Shown: positions 9,146 to 17,067, counted from the first letter of the stretch. The stretch is 64,000 bases of DNA from JAENVU01 sp038250905 (GCA_038250905.1 JBBSBV010000002.1:62001-126000); one strand, 5' to 3'. Numbers and translations: made by a program. The notes: generated by a model not told the origin, from the letters alone.

Positions 9146-9855
9146 CCGAGAACATCCCGCCGCGCGCCCTCGCGGTCGGTGCCCACCCCGACGACATCGA
9201 GTTCGGATGCGGCGGGACGCTCGCGAAATGGGCGGCCGCCGGCACCGAAGTGCACTTCCTCGTCCTCACCGACGGATCCAAGGGCACGTGGAGTGTCGAC
9301 GACGACCTCGACGCGCTCGTCGCGACGCGCCAGGCCGAAGCGAGTGATGCCGCGGCGACGCTGGCGCATGCGACGGTCCATTTCGGCGGATTCGTCGACG
9401 GCGAACTCGAGAGCGACCGCGCGGGGCGCGAGGTGGTGTGTCGGACCATCCGCGAGGTCCGACCCGACATCGTCCTCGGTCACGATCCGTGGAAGCGGTA
9501 TCGCCTGCACCCCGATCATCGGCACGCCGGCTGGCTCACCGTCGACGGTGTCGTCGCCGCACGCGATCCACACTTCTTCCCGGGAATCGGTGGCCCCCAC
9601 CATCGTCCGGACGCGCTCTGGCTCTTCGAAGCCGACGAACCGAACCATGTGGAGTCGATCGCCGGTTGGACCACGACCAAGGCGGACGCACTGCTGCGTC
9701 ATCGGAGTCAGTGGCGTTCGACGATGGACATCGACCCCGCCAGGCCCGACGTCGAGACCGCGATCCGAGCATTTCGTGATCGGATCGAAGATGCCGCGCG
9801 CCGCGCCACACCGGCAGAGCCCTCGGAGTCGTTCCGGATCATCGACGGCATCTGA
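9142..9855 (+). CDS. PIG-L / LmbE family N-deacetylase
   Basis: A 237-residue zinc-dependent deacetylase of the LmbE family. The zinc-binding AHPDDIEFGCGGT lies at 14-26 and HPDHRHAG at 123-130. Family members remove acetyl groups from GlcNAc-linked small molecules, including steps of mycothiol synthesis (MshB) and mycothiol-conjugate hydrolysis (Mca); this protein is shorter than MshB and its substrate cannot be fixed. The ATG at 9142 overlaps the cofC stop by 4 bases, so the two are translationally coupled. Confidence 0.85.
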   Translation: MTENIPPRALAVGAHPDDIEFGCGGTLAKWAAAGTEVHFLVLTDGSKGTWSVDDDLDALVATRQAEASDAAATLAHATVHFGGFVDGELESDRAGREVVCRTIREVRPDIVLGHDPWKRYRLHPDHRHAGWLTVDGVVAARDPHFFPGIGGPHHRPDALWLFEADEPNHVESIAGWTTTKADALLRHRSQWRSTMDIDPARPDVETAIRAFRDRIEDAARRATPAEPSESFRIIDGI

Positions 9856-9868
9856 CGCCAAGTCCGCA

Positions 9869-9906
9869 ATTGCTTCGGGGGAGGCCACTGGCCTCCCCCG
9901 AGCAAT
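9869..9906. terminator. Bidirectional hairpin terminator
   Basis: A stem of 12 uninterrupted G/C-rich pairs extended by ATTGC/GCAAT, with an ACT loop, lies between the convergent deacetylase and H1-like genes. A clear T-run is missing, so termination strength is uncertain. Confidence 0.7.
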
Positions 9907-9921
9907 CGCAGATGGAACGGA

Positions 9922-10296
9922 CTACTTGCGCTTCGCGGCCTTGCGCTTCGCCGGAGCCTTCTTCGTAGCCTTCTTCTTCGCGGCCTTCTTGACGGTCTTC
10001 TTGGCCGCCTTGCGCTTGGCCGGAGCCTTCTTCGTAGCCTTCTTCTTCGCAGCCTTCTTGACGGTCTTCTTGGCCGTCTTCTTGGCTGCCTTCTTCGTAG
10101 CCTTCCGCTTCGCCGGAGCCTTCTTCGCAGCGGCCTTCCTCTTTGCGGGGGCCTTCTTCGCAGCCTTCTTGGCGGTCTTCTTCACCGTCTTCTTCGCTGC
10201 TGCCTTCCGCTTTGCGGGGGCCTTCTTCGCTGCTTTGCGCTTGGCCGGAGCCTTCTTGGCCGCTGCCTTACGCGTGCTTCGCTTTGCTGGAGGCAT
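9922..10296 (-). CDS. Histone H1-like Lys/Ala-rich DNA-binding protein
   Basis: A 124-residue protein made almost only of Lys, Ala, Pro, Arg and Thr, built from repeating APAKRKA, AKKT and VKKAAKK units. It resembles the C-terminal tail of actinobacterial HupB and eukaryote-type histone H1, but has no globular HU domain. Such tails bind and compact DNA. The start is ATG 10296 because AGAAGGTGGTGG lies just upstream; the longer open frame is not supported. It is preceded by an unusual noncoding region and ends at a hairpin. Confidence 0.85.
   Translation of the reverse strand: MPPAKRSTRKAAAKKAPAKRKAAKKAPAKRKAAAKKTVKKTAKKAAKKAPAKRKAAAKKAPAKRKATKKAAKKTAKKTVKKAAKKKATKKAPAKRKAAKKTVKKAAKKKATKKAPAKRKAAKRK
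9925..10280 (-). repeat. Degenerate short tandem repeats inside the H1-like gene
   Basis: Repeated codon blocks for AKK, APAKRK and TVKK make the DNA itself repetitive; identical runs of 20 or more bases recur several times. This may allow slippage or recombination that changes tail length between strains. Confidence 0.75.
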
Positions 10297-10429
10297 TGCC
10301 ACCACCTTCTGTCGGTGTCTACTGGGCACGAACCTCGACCGAACCCCAGTACTGCTCGGTCCGTTCGTTTCACGATGGACGACCTCAACGCGCTTGCGTG
10401 GTGACATCCATCGCGATCTCTTTGCATAC

Positions 10430-10457
10430 GCGTGCGCAACGTTTGCGTTGTGCACGC
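10430..10457. repeat. Inverted repeat (12-bp arms, one mismatch)
   Basis: GCGTGCGCAACG and CGTTGTGCACGC are separated by TTTG and pair with a single mismatch. The element lies 134 bases upstream of the H1-like start and could be an operator or RNA hairpin. Confidence 0.7.
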
Positions 10458-10588
10458 GAGTACAAGTCTGGCCGACGGAACTCGTTGATGCGCGTTTCTT
10501 CCCTCCGCCATCCGTCGTCACTGGACATGGAAACGCATTCGTGCGCGCAGGTCAAGCATTTCCTCCCGTAAATCGCGCGCGGGAGAGC

Positions 10589-10609
10589 CGCGCGTTCGAC
10601 AAACGCGCG
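10589..10609. repeat. Perfect inverted repeat CGCGCGTT-N5-AACGCGCG
   Basis: Two exact 8-base arms flank a 5-base centre in the CGCG-rich noncoding region. Such symmetry is typical of a dimeric repressor site, but no protein can be assigned. Confidence 0.6.
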
Positions 10610-10972
10610 CACGCGAACAACATCGCGATATTGCACGTCGCGCGTCGAACTCACGCCGTTACGCGCGCTCCGTCGACACTTCGGTGGCAATTTCGCGACG
10701 ATCACCACGCGTAGTGGCATCTTCGACAGTCGCGCGCGTTCGCGAGTTGCGACGTTCGACGCGCCAGTTCCGCGTACGAGCGTCGCATACTTTTTCTTTC
10801 GCATGCACCGATCTCAGCGGGCGCGGCACGCGTTTTCGATCGCGTTCGACGGGAGCGTCGCGTTCGCACGTGCGTTTCGCGCGCGCGACGCGTCGTCCCG
10901 AGTCCCGTGCGCCGTGTCGCGCGCGCTGTCGTCACCGCTGTGCGCGACGGAACTTCGGGCGGGGACGCAAAG

Positions 10973-10996
10973 AGGTCCGGGACAAGTCCCGGACCT
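10973..10996 (-). terminator. Terminator after tRNA-Glu
   Basis: An 11-bp perfect stem (AGGTCCGGGAC with its complement) is followed on the minus strand by CTCTTT, just downstream of the tRNA genes. Confidence 0.7.
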
Positions 10997-11003
10997 CGAG
11001 TGG

Positions 11004-11076
11004 TAGCCCCGAGCAGATTCGAACTGCCGTTACCGCCTTGAGAGGGCGGCGTCCTAGGCCACTAGACGACGGGGCC
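11004..11076 (-). tRNA. tRNA-Glu (anticodon CTC)
   Basis: The 73-base minus-strand sequence folds as a full cloverleaf: acceptor GGCCCCG/CGGGGCT with one G-U pair, anticodon stem CCGCC/GGCGG around CTCTCAA, and T loop TTCGAAT. CCA is not encoded. It lies between tRNA-Gln and the terminator at 10973-10996. Confidence 0.95.
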
Positions 11077-11107
11077 ACGCTGTCACCGAAGGCAAGCCTG
11101 CGGTGGG

Positions 11108-11179
11108 CTCGGGGGGGAGGACTCGAACCCCCAAAGACAGGATCAGAACCTGTTGTGTTGCCAATTACACCACCCCCGA
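11108..11179 (-). tRNA. tRNA-Gln (anticodon CTG)
   Basis: The 72-base minus-strand sequence has a 7-bp acceptor (TCGGGGG/CCCCCGA), anticodon stem ACAGG/CCTGT around TTCTGAT, and T loop TTCGAGT. It is followed 31 bases later by tRNA-Glu in the same direction. Confidence 0.95.
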
Positions 11180-11192
11180 ATGGGCGCCGATC

Positions 11193-11198
11193 ATCATA
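11193..11198 (-). promoter_or_regulatory. -10 box for the tRNA-Gln/tRNA-Glu transcript
   Basis: TATGAT on the minus strand lies 13 bases before the tRNA-Gln 5' end. No good -35 is seen at the usual distance. Read-through from gltX is an alternative. Confidence 0.45.
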
Positions 11199-11254
11199 GC
11201 CCGAGGGCACCCCGCTCCCCCGAAGCCGAGGTCCCCGGGTCGAGCGAGACGGGG

Positions 11255-12673
11255 TCAGGCGAGGCGGGCGCGCGCGGACCGGAGGCGCTCGAGTGACACG
11301 TCCCGACCGAGCAGGTGCAACGCGTCGAACAGCGGCAGACCCGCGCCCCGCCCTTCCACCGCGGCGTACAGGAGCTTCATGACCTTGCGCGGTTTGAGCC
11401 CGAGCGTTTCGATCGCGCCGCGCATCTCCCCGATCGATTCCGGGTTCCACGCGCACGCGGTCACGTGGGCGATGACCGAGTCGAGAACCGCGGCCGGTTG
11501 CTCCACGGTGACGACGTCGTCCCACACGGAGTCGGCAATCGTGAACTGCTCTCCTGCGAACAGGAAGTCCATCTGATCGGCGAGCGCGACCAGCGTGCTC
11601 GCACGTTCCTGGCCGATGGTGACCGCCGCGCCCAAGAGGGTCTCGTCGAGCTCCGCGCCGAACCGATCTTCGGCGAACGGACGGATGCGCTCGACGATCT
11701 CGTCGTGGGAAAGGCGCCGGATCCACTCCCCGTTGACCCACTCGAGCTTCTTGTCGTCGAAGATCGCCGCCGAATGCGTGACCCGTGACAACGCGAAGGC
11801 GTCGACGATCTCGTCCCGGTCCATCACCTCACGATCGTCGTCCGGCGCCCAGCCGAGTAACGCGAGGTAGTTGAACAATGCCTCGGAAAGAATCCCGCGA
11901 GCGCGGAAGTCCTCGACTGCGACCGCACCGTGACGCTTCGAGAGCTTGGCCCGGTCGGCCTGGAGGATGAGGGGCAGGTGCGCGTACAGCGGGACCTCGT
12001 CACTACCGAGGGCGCGCCGGATCGCGAGCACCCGGTGTGTGGTGTCGATGAGATCCTCACCGCGGATCACGTGGGTGATCCCCATGTCGAGATCGTCGAC
12101 CGCGTTCGCGAGGAAGAACAACGGCGAACCGTCCGACCGCACGATGACGAAGTCGGAGATCGTCGACCACTCCACCGTCACCTCGCCGCGCACCGCATCG
12201 GTGAACGTGCTCTGCCCGGTGTCGGGGGTCCGGAACCGAACCGTGCGAGGCCGGCCCTCGGCCGCGAGCCGAGCCCGGTCGTCGGCGGCGAGATCACGGC
12301 CCCGTCCGTCGTACCCCGGTGGAAGTCCGGCGGCCTTCCGGGCCGCGTGCATCTCGTCGAGTTCTTCGGGCGTGTCGTAGCACTCGTACGCGGCGCCCGA
12401 GGCCAGGAGGCGATCCGCGGCCGCAAGGTAGATGTCGATGCGCTGCGACTGCCGCCACGGCGTCTCGTCCCAGTCGAGACCGAGCCAGCGCAACGTGTCG
12501 CCGATCGCGTCGACCCACTCCTCGCGGGTGCGCGACGTGTCGGTGTCCTCGATGCGCACCAGGAACGTGCCGCCCTCGTGGCGGGCGTACAGCCAGTTGA
12601 AGAGTGCAGTGCGGGCGCTGCCGACGTGGAGTTCCCCGCTCGGCGCGGGTGAGAACCGGACCCGAACCGTCAC
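11255..12673 (-). CDS. gltX: Glutamyl-tRNA synthetase
   Basis: A 472-residue class I synthetase. The HIGH-type motif is HVGS inside FSPAPSGELHVGSA (7-20) and the KMSKS-type motif is KLSKR (243-247). The true start is GTG 12673, whose GTGA overlaps the stop of the upstream gene; the longer open frame is that gene's shadow. Most actinobacteria lack glutaminyl-tRNA synthetase and let GltX load Glu on tRNA-Gln before amidation by GatCAB, so this enzyme is probably non-discriminating (inference). It sits directly upstream of tRNA-Gln and tRNA-Glu on the same strand. Confidence 0.95.
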   Translation of the reverse strand: MTVRVRFSPAPSGELHVGSARTALFNWLYARHEGGTFLVRIEDTDTSRTREEWVDAIGDTLRWLGLDWDETPWRQSQRIDIYLAAADRLLASGAAYECYDTPEELDEMHAARKAAGLPPGYDGRGRDLAADDRARLAAEGRPRTVRFRTPDTGQSTFTDAVRGEVTVEWSTISDFVIVRSDGSPLFFLANAVDDLDMGITHVIRGEDLIDTTHRVLAIRRALGSDEVPLYAHLPLILQADRAKLSKRHGAVAVEDFRARGILSEALFNYLALLGWAPDDDREVMDRDEIVDAFALSRVTHSAAIFDDKKLEWVNGEWIRRLSHDEIVERIRPFAEDRFGAELDETLLGAAVTIGQERASTLVALADQMDFLFAGEQFTIADSVWDDVVTVEQPAAVLDSVIAHVTACAWNPESIGEMRGAIETLGLKPRKVMKLLYAAVEGRGAGLPLFDALHLLGRDVSLERLRSARARLA

Positions 12674-13233
12674 GCGGTGGGGGCTGCGTCGGCGCCCGGG
12701 ACGGCGGGACCGGCAGCCAGGCCGGCCCGCATGTCCGCGAGGTGCTCGGACAACTCGGCGACCGGGATCCGGAGATCGTCGATGCTCACGGTGTCGGCGA
12801 TACCGCGACGCAACACGTAGTCGTGATCCGCGCCACGTACGAGTCGGGGACGCCACTCGTGCACGTCACCGGACACCGTGCCCGAGTACCCGAGCACCTC
12901 GGTTGCGACGTCGATGTCGATCATCGTCGGGGCCCGACCGAATGCAGCCGCCCGCTTCATGGCGAGTTCGGCCACCACCGCGATCGCGTCCTCCGCGTGC
13001 TCGCCCGGCTCCAGCCGGAAGCGGTCGCTCGCCCGATGGGCGAGCGTCAGCGCGAATCCGACGTTCGGACCCGGCGATCCGGCCAGCCCGTCGGACGGCA
13101 GCCGAGCCTCGTTGTCTCCCGGACGATCGGCCCGCCAACTGTGCGCGGGCGGCATGTGGACACCGGAGGCGAAGTTCTGTTTCTGGCGGGGTCGTTCCTG
13201 GCGCGGGATCGGGACGTACGGATCGGTAGGCAC
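12670..13233 (-). CDS. Conserved-looking protein of unknown function between cimA and gltX
   Basis: A 187-residue protein that I do not recognise. It has a Pro-rich N-terminus, a middle segment with DRFRLEPGEHAEDAIAVVAELA, and a VSGDVHEWRPRLVRGADHDYVLR stretch; no signal peptide or membrane helix. GTG 13233 starts 9 bases after the cimA stop, and its stop overlaps the gltX start (GTGA), so it belongs to this operon. Biased codon use like its neighbours supports a real gene. Confidence 0.7.
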   Translation of the reverse strand: MPTDPYVPIPRQERPRQKQNFASGVHMPPAHSWRADRPGDNEARLPSDGLAGSPGPNVGFALTLAHRASDRFRLEPGEHAEDAIAVVAELAMKRAAAFGRAPTMIDIDVATEVLGYSGTVSGDVHEWRPRLVRGADHDYVLRRGIADTVSIDDLRIPVAELSEHLADMRAGLAAGPAVPGADAAPTA

Positions 13234-13242
13234 AGCTGATGG

Positions 13243-14865
13243 TTACCCGCGGATCTCGGCGCGGAGCAAGCCATAGACGATCGAATCCGCCAGGGCCTGC
13301 CAACTCGCCTCGATGATGTTTTCGCTCACGCCGATCGTGGTCCACGACTGTTCGCCGTCCGTACTGTCGAGCAGCACCCGGGTGATGGCGCCGGTGCCCT
13401 TCTGGGTGTCGAGGACGCGGACCTTGTAATCGGTGAGGTGGACCCGGTCGAGCGCCGGATACCGGTTGGCCAGTGCCGCACGCAGCGCCCGGTCGAGGGC
13501 ATTCACCGGGCCGTTGCCCTCCTCGGTCGCGATCAGCCGGTCGTCGCCGACCCGGAGCTTGATGGTCGCTTCGGTGAGCACACCGTCAGGCGCCTCGCCC
13601 GCGGTCGTCGTGGGACTCGCGTCGTCGGTGATGACCCGGAACGACTCGACGTGGAACCAGTCGTGCTCCCACCCGGTCGCCCGTCGCATCAGGAGTTCCA
13701 ACGACGCGTCGGCCACCTCGAAGTGGTAGCCCTCGTGCTCGAGGTGCTTGAGCGTGTCGACCACCTGGTTGACGGTCGGCCCGTCGAGTTCGAGTCCGAG
13801 TTCCTTCGCCTTGAGCTGGATCGTCGACTTCCCCGCGAGTTCCGACATCACGAACCGCGTGCCGTTGCCCACCGTGTCGGGCTGGATGTGCTCGTAGGCG
13901 TCCGGCCGCTTGACGATCGCGCTCACGTGCAGACCGGCCTTGTGCGCGAACGCGGACGTCCCCACGTAGGCCGCCTGCGGGTTGAGCGACATGTTCACCA
14001 GCTCGGCCACGTGGTGCGCGACCGGAGTCAGACGCTCCATGCGCTCGGGCGGCAGCGTCTCGATCCCCATTTTGAGCGTGAGGTTCGGGATGATCGTCGT
14101 GAGGTTGCAGTTCCCGGTGCGCTCGCCGTACCCGTTGATCGTGCCCTGCACCTGGGTCGCGCCTCCGAGCACACCGGCGAGGGCGTTCGCCACACCGCAG
14201 CCGGTGTCGTCGTGCAGGTGGACCCCGACGTTCACGTCGGCACCCACGTACCCGACCACGGCCCGCACCGTTGCCTCCACCTCGTGCGGGAGGCTGCCGC
14301 CGTTGGTGTCACACAGCACGAGGCAGTCGACGCCGGCCTGGACCGCGCCTTCGAGTACCCGCAGACTGAACTCGGGGTTGCGCTTGAAGCCGTCGAAGAA
14401 GTGTTCCGCGTCGAACAGGACCTCGCGTCCGAGCCCCTTCAGGTACTCGATCGAGTCGGAGACCATCGCGACACCCTCGTCGAGGGTCGTGCCGAGCGCC
14501 TCGACCACGTGGTAGTCCCAGCACTTCCCCACGATGCAGACCGTGCCGGTGTTGGCGTCGACGAGGTGGCGCAGCGTGTCGTCCGAGTCGACCCGACCCT
14601 TCACCCGCCTCGTCATCCCGAACGCCACCAGGGTGCTGTGTTCGAGGTGCATCTCGTGCTGGGCCCGCTGGAAGAGTTCGTCGTCCTTCGGGTTCGCACC
14701 CGGCCATCCGGCCTCGATGTAGTCGACACCGAGCCAGTCGAGTTGCTCCGCGATCCGCAACTTGTCGTCGACGGTCAGCGAGATGCCCTCGAGCTGGGAA
14801 CCGTCCCGCAGCGTGGTGTCGTAGATCTGGACGCGCGCCGGGAGGGTGACGTCATTCGTCGACAT
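13243..14865 (-). CDS. cimA: (R)-citramalate synthase
   Basis: A 540-residue enzyme of the LeuA/HMGL-like superfamily that condenses pyruvate with acetyl-CoA to citramalate, giving a threonine-independent route to 2-oxobutyrate and isoleucine. DTTLRDGSQ (16-24) starts the TIM barrel, VGVHLHDDTG carries metal ligands, and the last 120 or so residues form the LeuA-type allosteric domain. The DGSQ and AGWPGANPKDDE signatures distinguish this CimA type from LeuA. ATG 14865 lies 14 bases inside the end of ilvE, so expression is coupled. A second, true LeuA is at 25865-27406. Confidence 0.92.
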   Translation of the reverse strand: MSTNDVTLPARVQIYDTTLRDGSQLEGISLTVDDKLRIAEQLDWLGVDYIEAGWPGANPKDDELFQRAQHEMHLEHSTLVAFGMTRRVKGRVDSDDTLRHLVDANTGTVCIVGKCWDYHVVEALGTTLDEGVAMVSDSIEYLKGLGREVLFDAEHFFDGFKRNPEFSLRVLEGAVQAGVDCLVLCDTNGGSLPHEVEATVRAVVGYVGADVNVGVHLHDDTGCGVANALAGVLGGATQVQGTINGYGERTGNCNLTTIIPNLTLKMGIETLPPERMERLTPVAHHVAELVNMSLNPQAAYVGTSAFAHKAGLHVSAIVKRPDAYEHIQPDTVGNGTRFVMSELAGKSTIQLKAKELGLELDGPTVNQVVDTLKHLEHEGYHFEVADASLELLMRRATGWEHDWFHVESFRVITDDASPTTTAGEAPDGVLTEATIKLRVGDDRLIATEEGNGPVNALDRALRAALANRYPALDRVHLTDYKVRVLDTQKGTGAITRVLLDSTDGEQSWTTIGVSENIIEASWQALADSIVYGLLRAEIRG

Positions 14866-15772
14866 GCTCACACCAACTCTTGTATGCATCGGTCTGCCCG
14901 CGCACCGCCTTCGCGTATTCGGCTGCGATCACCTGGGTCATCGGACCAGGACACGGGATCACGCGGTCGTCGACCGAGTTCACGGCGCTCACCTCGGCTG
15001 CGGTACCGCACACGAACATCTCCTCCGCCACGTAGAGGTCGCTGCGGGTCAGCTGTCCGACGCGCACCTCGAAGCCGTGGTCACGGGCGATCGTCATCAC
15101 CGAGTCCTGGGTGATGCCCTCGAGCGCGCCCGCCGAGATGGGCGGCGTGATCAGCGCACCGTTGCGGGCCACGAAGATGTTCTCGCCGGTGCACTCGCTC
15201 ACGTAGCCGTCGAGGTTCAGCATGATCGCCTCGTCGTACCCGGCCTTCAGCGCTTCGACCTTGGCAAGTGAGGAGTTCACGTAGTTCCCGGTGGTCTTCG
15301 ACGCCGGCGGCATCACGTTGTGGTCGTGGCGCGCCCACGAACTGATCTTCATCCGCACGCCCTTGGAAACCGCGTCGTCGCCCAGGTAGGCACCCCACGG
15401 CCAACATGCGATCGACACGTCGACCGAACACGGCAACGTGTTGAGGCCCATCTCGCCGTAGCCGTAGTACGCGATCGGACGCACGTAACAACTCGGCAGC
15501 CCCGACGACCGCACGGTGTCCTTGCAGGCCTGGACCAACTCGTCGACGGAGTACGGGATCTCCATCATGAGGATCTTCGCCGAGTTGAACAATCGCTCGA
15601 TGTGGTCCGTGAGCCGGAAGATCGCGGGGCCGCGATCGGTCTCGTAGGCGCGGATGCCCTCGAACACGCCCATGCCGTAGTGGAGCGAGTGCGTGAGAAT
15701 GTGAATCCGCGCGTCGTCCCAGTCGACGAGCGCGCCATTCATCCAGATCTTCTTCGTTGCCTCGATCGGCAT
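14852..15772 (-). CDS. ilvE: Branched-chain amino acid aminotransferase (class IV)
   Basis: A 306-residue PLP enzyme that makes the final transamination step to leucine, isoleucine and valine. The PLP lysine is Lys159 in SKTTGNYVNS; YGMGVFEGIRAY and YVSECTGENIF are further class IV signatures. It starts 3 bases after the leuB stop and overlaps cimA at its end. A GGGTGTGA sequence precedes the ATG. Confidence 0.95.
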   Translation of the reverse strand: MPIEATKKIWMNGALVDWDDARIHILTHSLHYGMGVFEGIRAYETDRGPAIFRLTDHIERLFNSAKILMMEIPYSVDELVQACKDTVRSSGLPSCYVRPIAYYGYGEMGLNTLPCSVDVSIACWPWGAYLGDDAVSKGVRMKISSWARHDHNVMPPASKTTGNYVNSSLAKVEALKAGYDEAIMLNLDGYVSECTGENIFVARNGALITPPISAGALEGITQDSVMTIARDHGFEVRVGQLTRSDLYVAEEMFVCGTAAEVSAVNSVDDRVIPCPGPMTQVIAAEYAKAVRGQTDAYKSWCEHVDE

Positions 15773-15775
15773 CGT

Positions 15776-16768
15776 TCACACCCTTTCGGCAATACGGGAA
15801 CCGACTTCTGCAGTGGAGCCGGTGACATCGTCGGAAGTCGCGATCGCCGCGTGGATCCGCGCCGCCGCATCGGTCTCACCGAGGAACTCGAGCATCATCG
15901 CGGCACTGATGATCGCAGCACGCGGGTCGGCAGTGCCGGTGCCGGCGATGTCGGGCGCGGAGCCGTGGACCGGCTCGAAGAGTGACGGACCGGTGCGCGC
16001 CGGGTTCAGGTTGCCCGAGGCCGCCCGCCCGATGCCGCCGCCGATGGCGCCCCCGAGGTCGGTGAGGATGTCGCCGAAGAGATTGTCGGTGACGATCACG
16101 TCGTAGCGCTCGGGTCGCTGTACGAAATGGATGCAGGCGGCGTCCACGTGGTCGTAGCCCGTCGCCACGCCCGGGTATTCGGATGCGACGGCCTCGAACG
16201 TCCGCTGCCAGAGATCACCGGCGAACGTGAGCACGTTGGTCTTGTGGACCAGCGTCAGGTGGTGCGCATCACGGCTCTGGGCGAGATCGAACGCGTACCG
16301 CACACACCGCTCGACCCCCATCCGGGTGTTGACCGACCCCTGGGTCGCGATCTCGAAGGGCGTGTCCTTGCGCAGGAACCCACCCTCACCCGCATAGGTC
16401 CCCTCGGTGTTCTCGCGGATCACGATCATGTCGACGCCGTCGTTGAGCACACTCGCCGGGGCGAGGAACGGCCGGTGGTTCACGTAGAGGTCGAGCGCGA
16501 AGCGCATCTTGAGCAGCAGGCCGCGCTCGAGCACGCCCGGAGGCACCTCCGGTGTGCCGACCGCGCCGAGGAGGATCGCGTCGAGGCCGCGCAGTTCCTC
16601 GAGGACCGAGTCCGGCAGCACCTCGCCGGTCGCGAGGTAGCGGGCCCCGCCGAGGTCGTAGGACACCGTTTCGTAGGCGATGCCGGTCGCGTCGACGACC
16701 TTGAGTGCCTCGGCCACGACTTCGGGACCGATCCCGTCGCCGCCGATGATGCCGATCCGATGGACCAC
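15776..16768 (-). CDS. leuB: 3-isopropylmalate dehydrogenase
   Basis: A 330-residue NAD-dependent oxidative decarboxylase of leucine synthesis. GDGIGPEV (near residues 9-16) opens the fold; VIRENTEGTYAGEGG and TDNLFGDILTDLGG are family motifs. GTG 16768 is the start because GAGGAG lies 5 bases upstream; upstream in-frame codons have no such site. It heads the leuB-ilvE-cimA-unknown-gltX run and is preceded by a leader-peptide attenuator. Confidence 0.95.
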   Translation of the reverse strand: MVHRIGIIGGDGIGPEVVAEALKVVDATGIAYETVSYDLGGARYLATGEVLPDSVLEELRGLDAILLGAVGTPEVPPGVLERGLLLKMRFALDLYVNHRPFLAPASVLNDGVDMIVIRENTEGTYAGEGGFLRKDTPFEIATQGSVNTRMGVERCVRYAFDLAQSRDAHHLTLVHKTNVLTFAGDLWQRTFEAVASEYPGVATGYDHVDAACIHFVQRPERYDVIVTDNLFGDILTDLGGAIGGGIGRAASGNLNPARTGPSLFEPVHGSAPDIAGTGTADPRAAIISAAMMLEFLGETDAAARIHAAIATSDDVTGSTAEVGSRIAERV

Positions 16769-16844
16769 CCATGCTCCTCGTGGTGGGTTCCGAGTTCCTA
16801 CAGCGAACGCGGAACGCGATCTTTTGGTCTGGGCCCTCACAACG

Positions 16845-16869
16845 AAAAACCGCCCACCGAAGTGGACGG
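16845..16869 (-). terminator. Attenuator terminator before leuB
   Basis: On the minus strand an 8-bp stem (CCGTCCAC/GTGGGCGG) with a TTCG loop is followed by TTTTT. It lies between the leader peptide and leuB, where an attenuation terminator is expected. Confidence 0.85.
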
Positions 16870-16873
16870 TCGA

Positions 16874-16900
16874 GAGCGAACGCCGGTGCGGCGTCCGCTC
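16874..16900 (-). promoter_or_regulatory. Leader hairpin that overlaps the leader-peptide stop
   Basis: GAGCGGACGCCG and CGGCGTTCGCTC pair over 12 bases with one mismatch around a CAC loop. Its 5' arm shares bases with the stop codon of the leader peptide, so ribosome position can decide whether it forms. Its GGACG could alternatively pair with CGTCC in the terminator arm. Confidence 0.6.
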
Positions 16901-16931
16901 AGGGAATGATGACGATGCGTCGTGAAGACAT
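16899..16931 (-). CDS. Leader peptide MSSRRIVIIP of the leuB operon
   Basis: A 10-residue frame ends in Ile-Val-Ile-Ile-Pro before TGA. Four consecutive branched-chain codons directly before two hairpins, the second a terminator with T5, are the classical layout of ribosome-mediated attenuation. Low charged Ile/Val tRNA would stall the ribosome at these codons and favour read-through into leuB-ilvE-cimA. Its ATG is 9 bases after a TAGCCT box, so translation is probably leaderless. Confidence 0.8.
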   Translation of the reverse strand: MSSRRIVIIP

Positions 16932-16940
16932 AGCCCGATG

Positions 16941-16946
16941 AGGCTA
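16941..16946 (-). promoter_or_regulatory. -10 box of the leuB operon
   Basis: TAGCCT preceded by TGC (extended -10) lies 9 bases before the leader-peptide ATG on the minus strand. No convincing -35 hexamer was found. Confidence 0.55.
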
Positions 16947-17054
16947 GCAGCCGGGCTCGTCGCACGGCGGTGGGATTCCTCCGGGCGGGCCTCCCGCCTG
17001 GTGCAGCCCGCGCCGGGCCGGTGACCGAGACGACCCCGACGGCGGGGCGGCGGA

Positions 17055-17060
17055 TACCCT
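17055..17060 (+). promoter_or_regulatory. -10 box of greA (leaderless)
   Basis: TACCCT followed by 7 bases and then the greA ATG; no Shine-Dalgarno is present. Confidence 0.55.
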
Positions 17061-17067
17061 CGCAGCG

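Larger units (their letters stand above)
10297..10972. other. CGCG-rich noncoding region upstream of the H1-like gene
   Basis: No believable gene is visible in these 676 bases. CGCGCG occurs eight times (10574, 10589, 10604, 10639, 10662, 10731, 10878, 10918 onward), ACGCGT four times (10428, 10707, 10828, 10888), and there are several inverted repeats. Codon-like periodicity seen in neighbouring genes is absent. It must contain the promoter of the H1-like gene on the minus strand. Confidence 0.6.

Noticed and set aside
10385..10804. 139-residue frame on the minus strand in the CGCG-rich region
   Set aside because: Composition is unlike the coding style of neighbours, it has no Shine-Dalgarno, and it lies in an unusual noncoding block.
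10803..11006. 67-residue frame with an upstream CATACT box
   Set aside because: It runs through the terminator into tRNA-Glu, and the residue composition reflects CGCG richness.
11004..11179. tRNA genes as an integration site for a mobile element
   Set aside because: No integrase, direct repeats or foreign cargo lie on either side.
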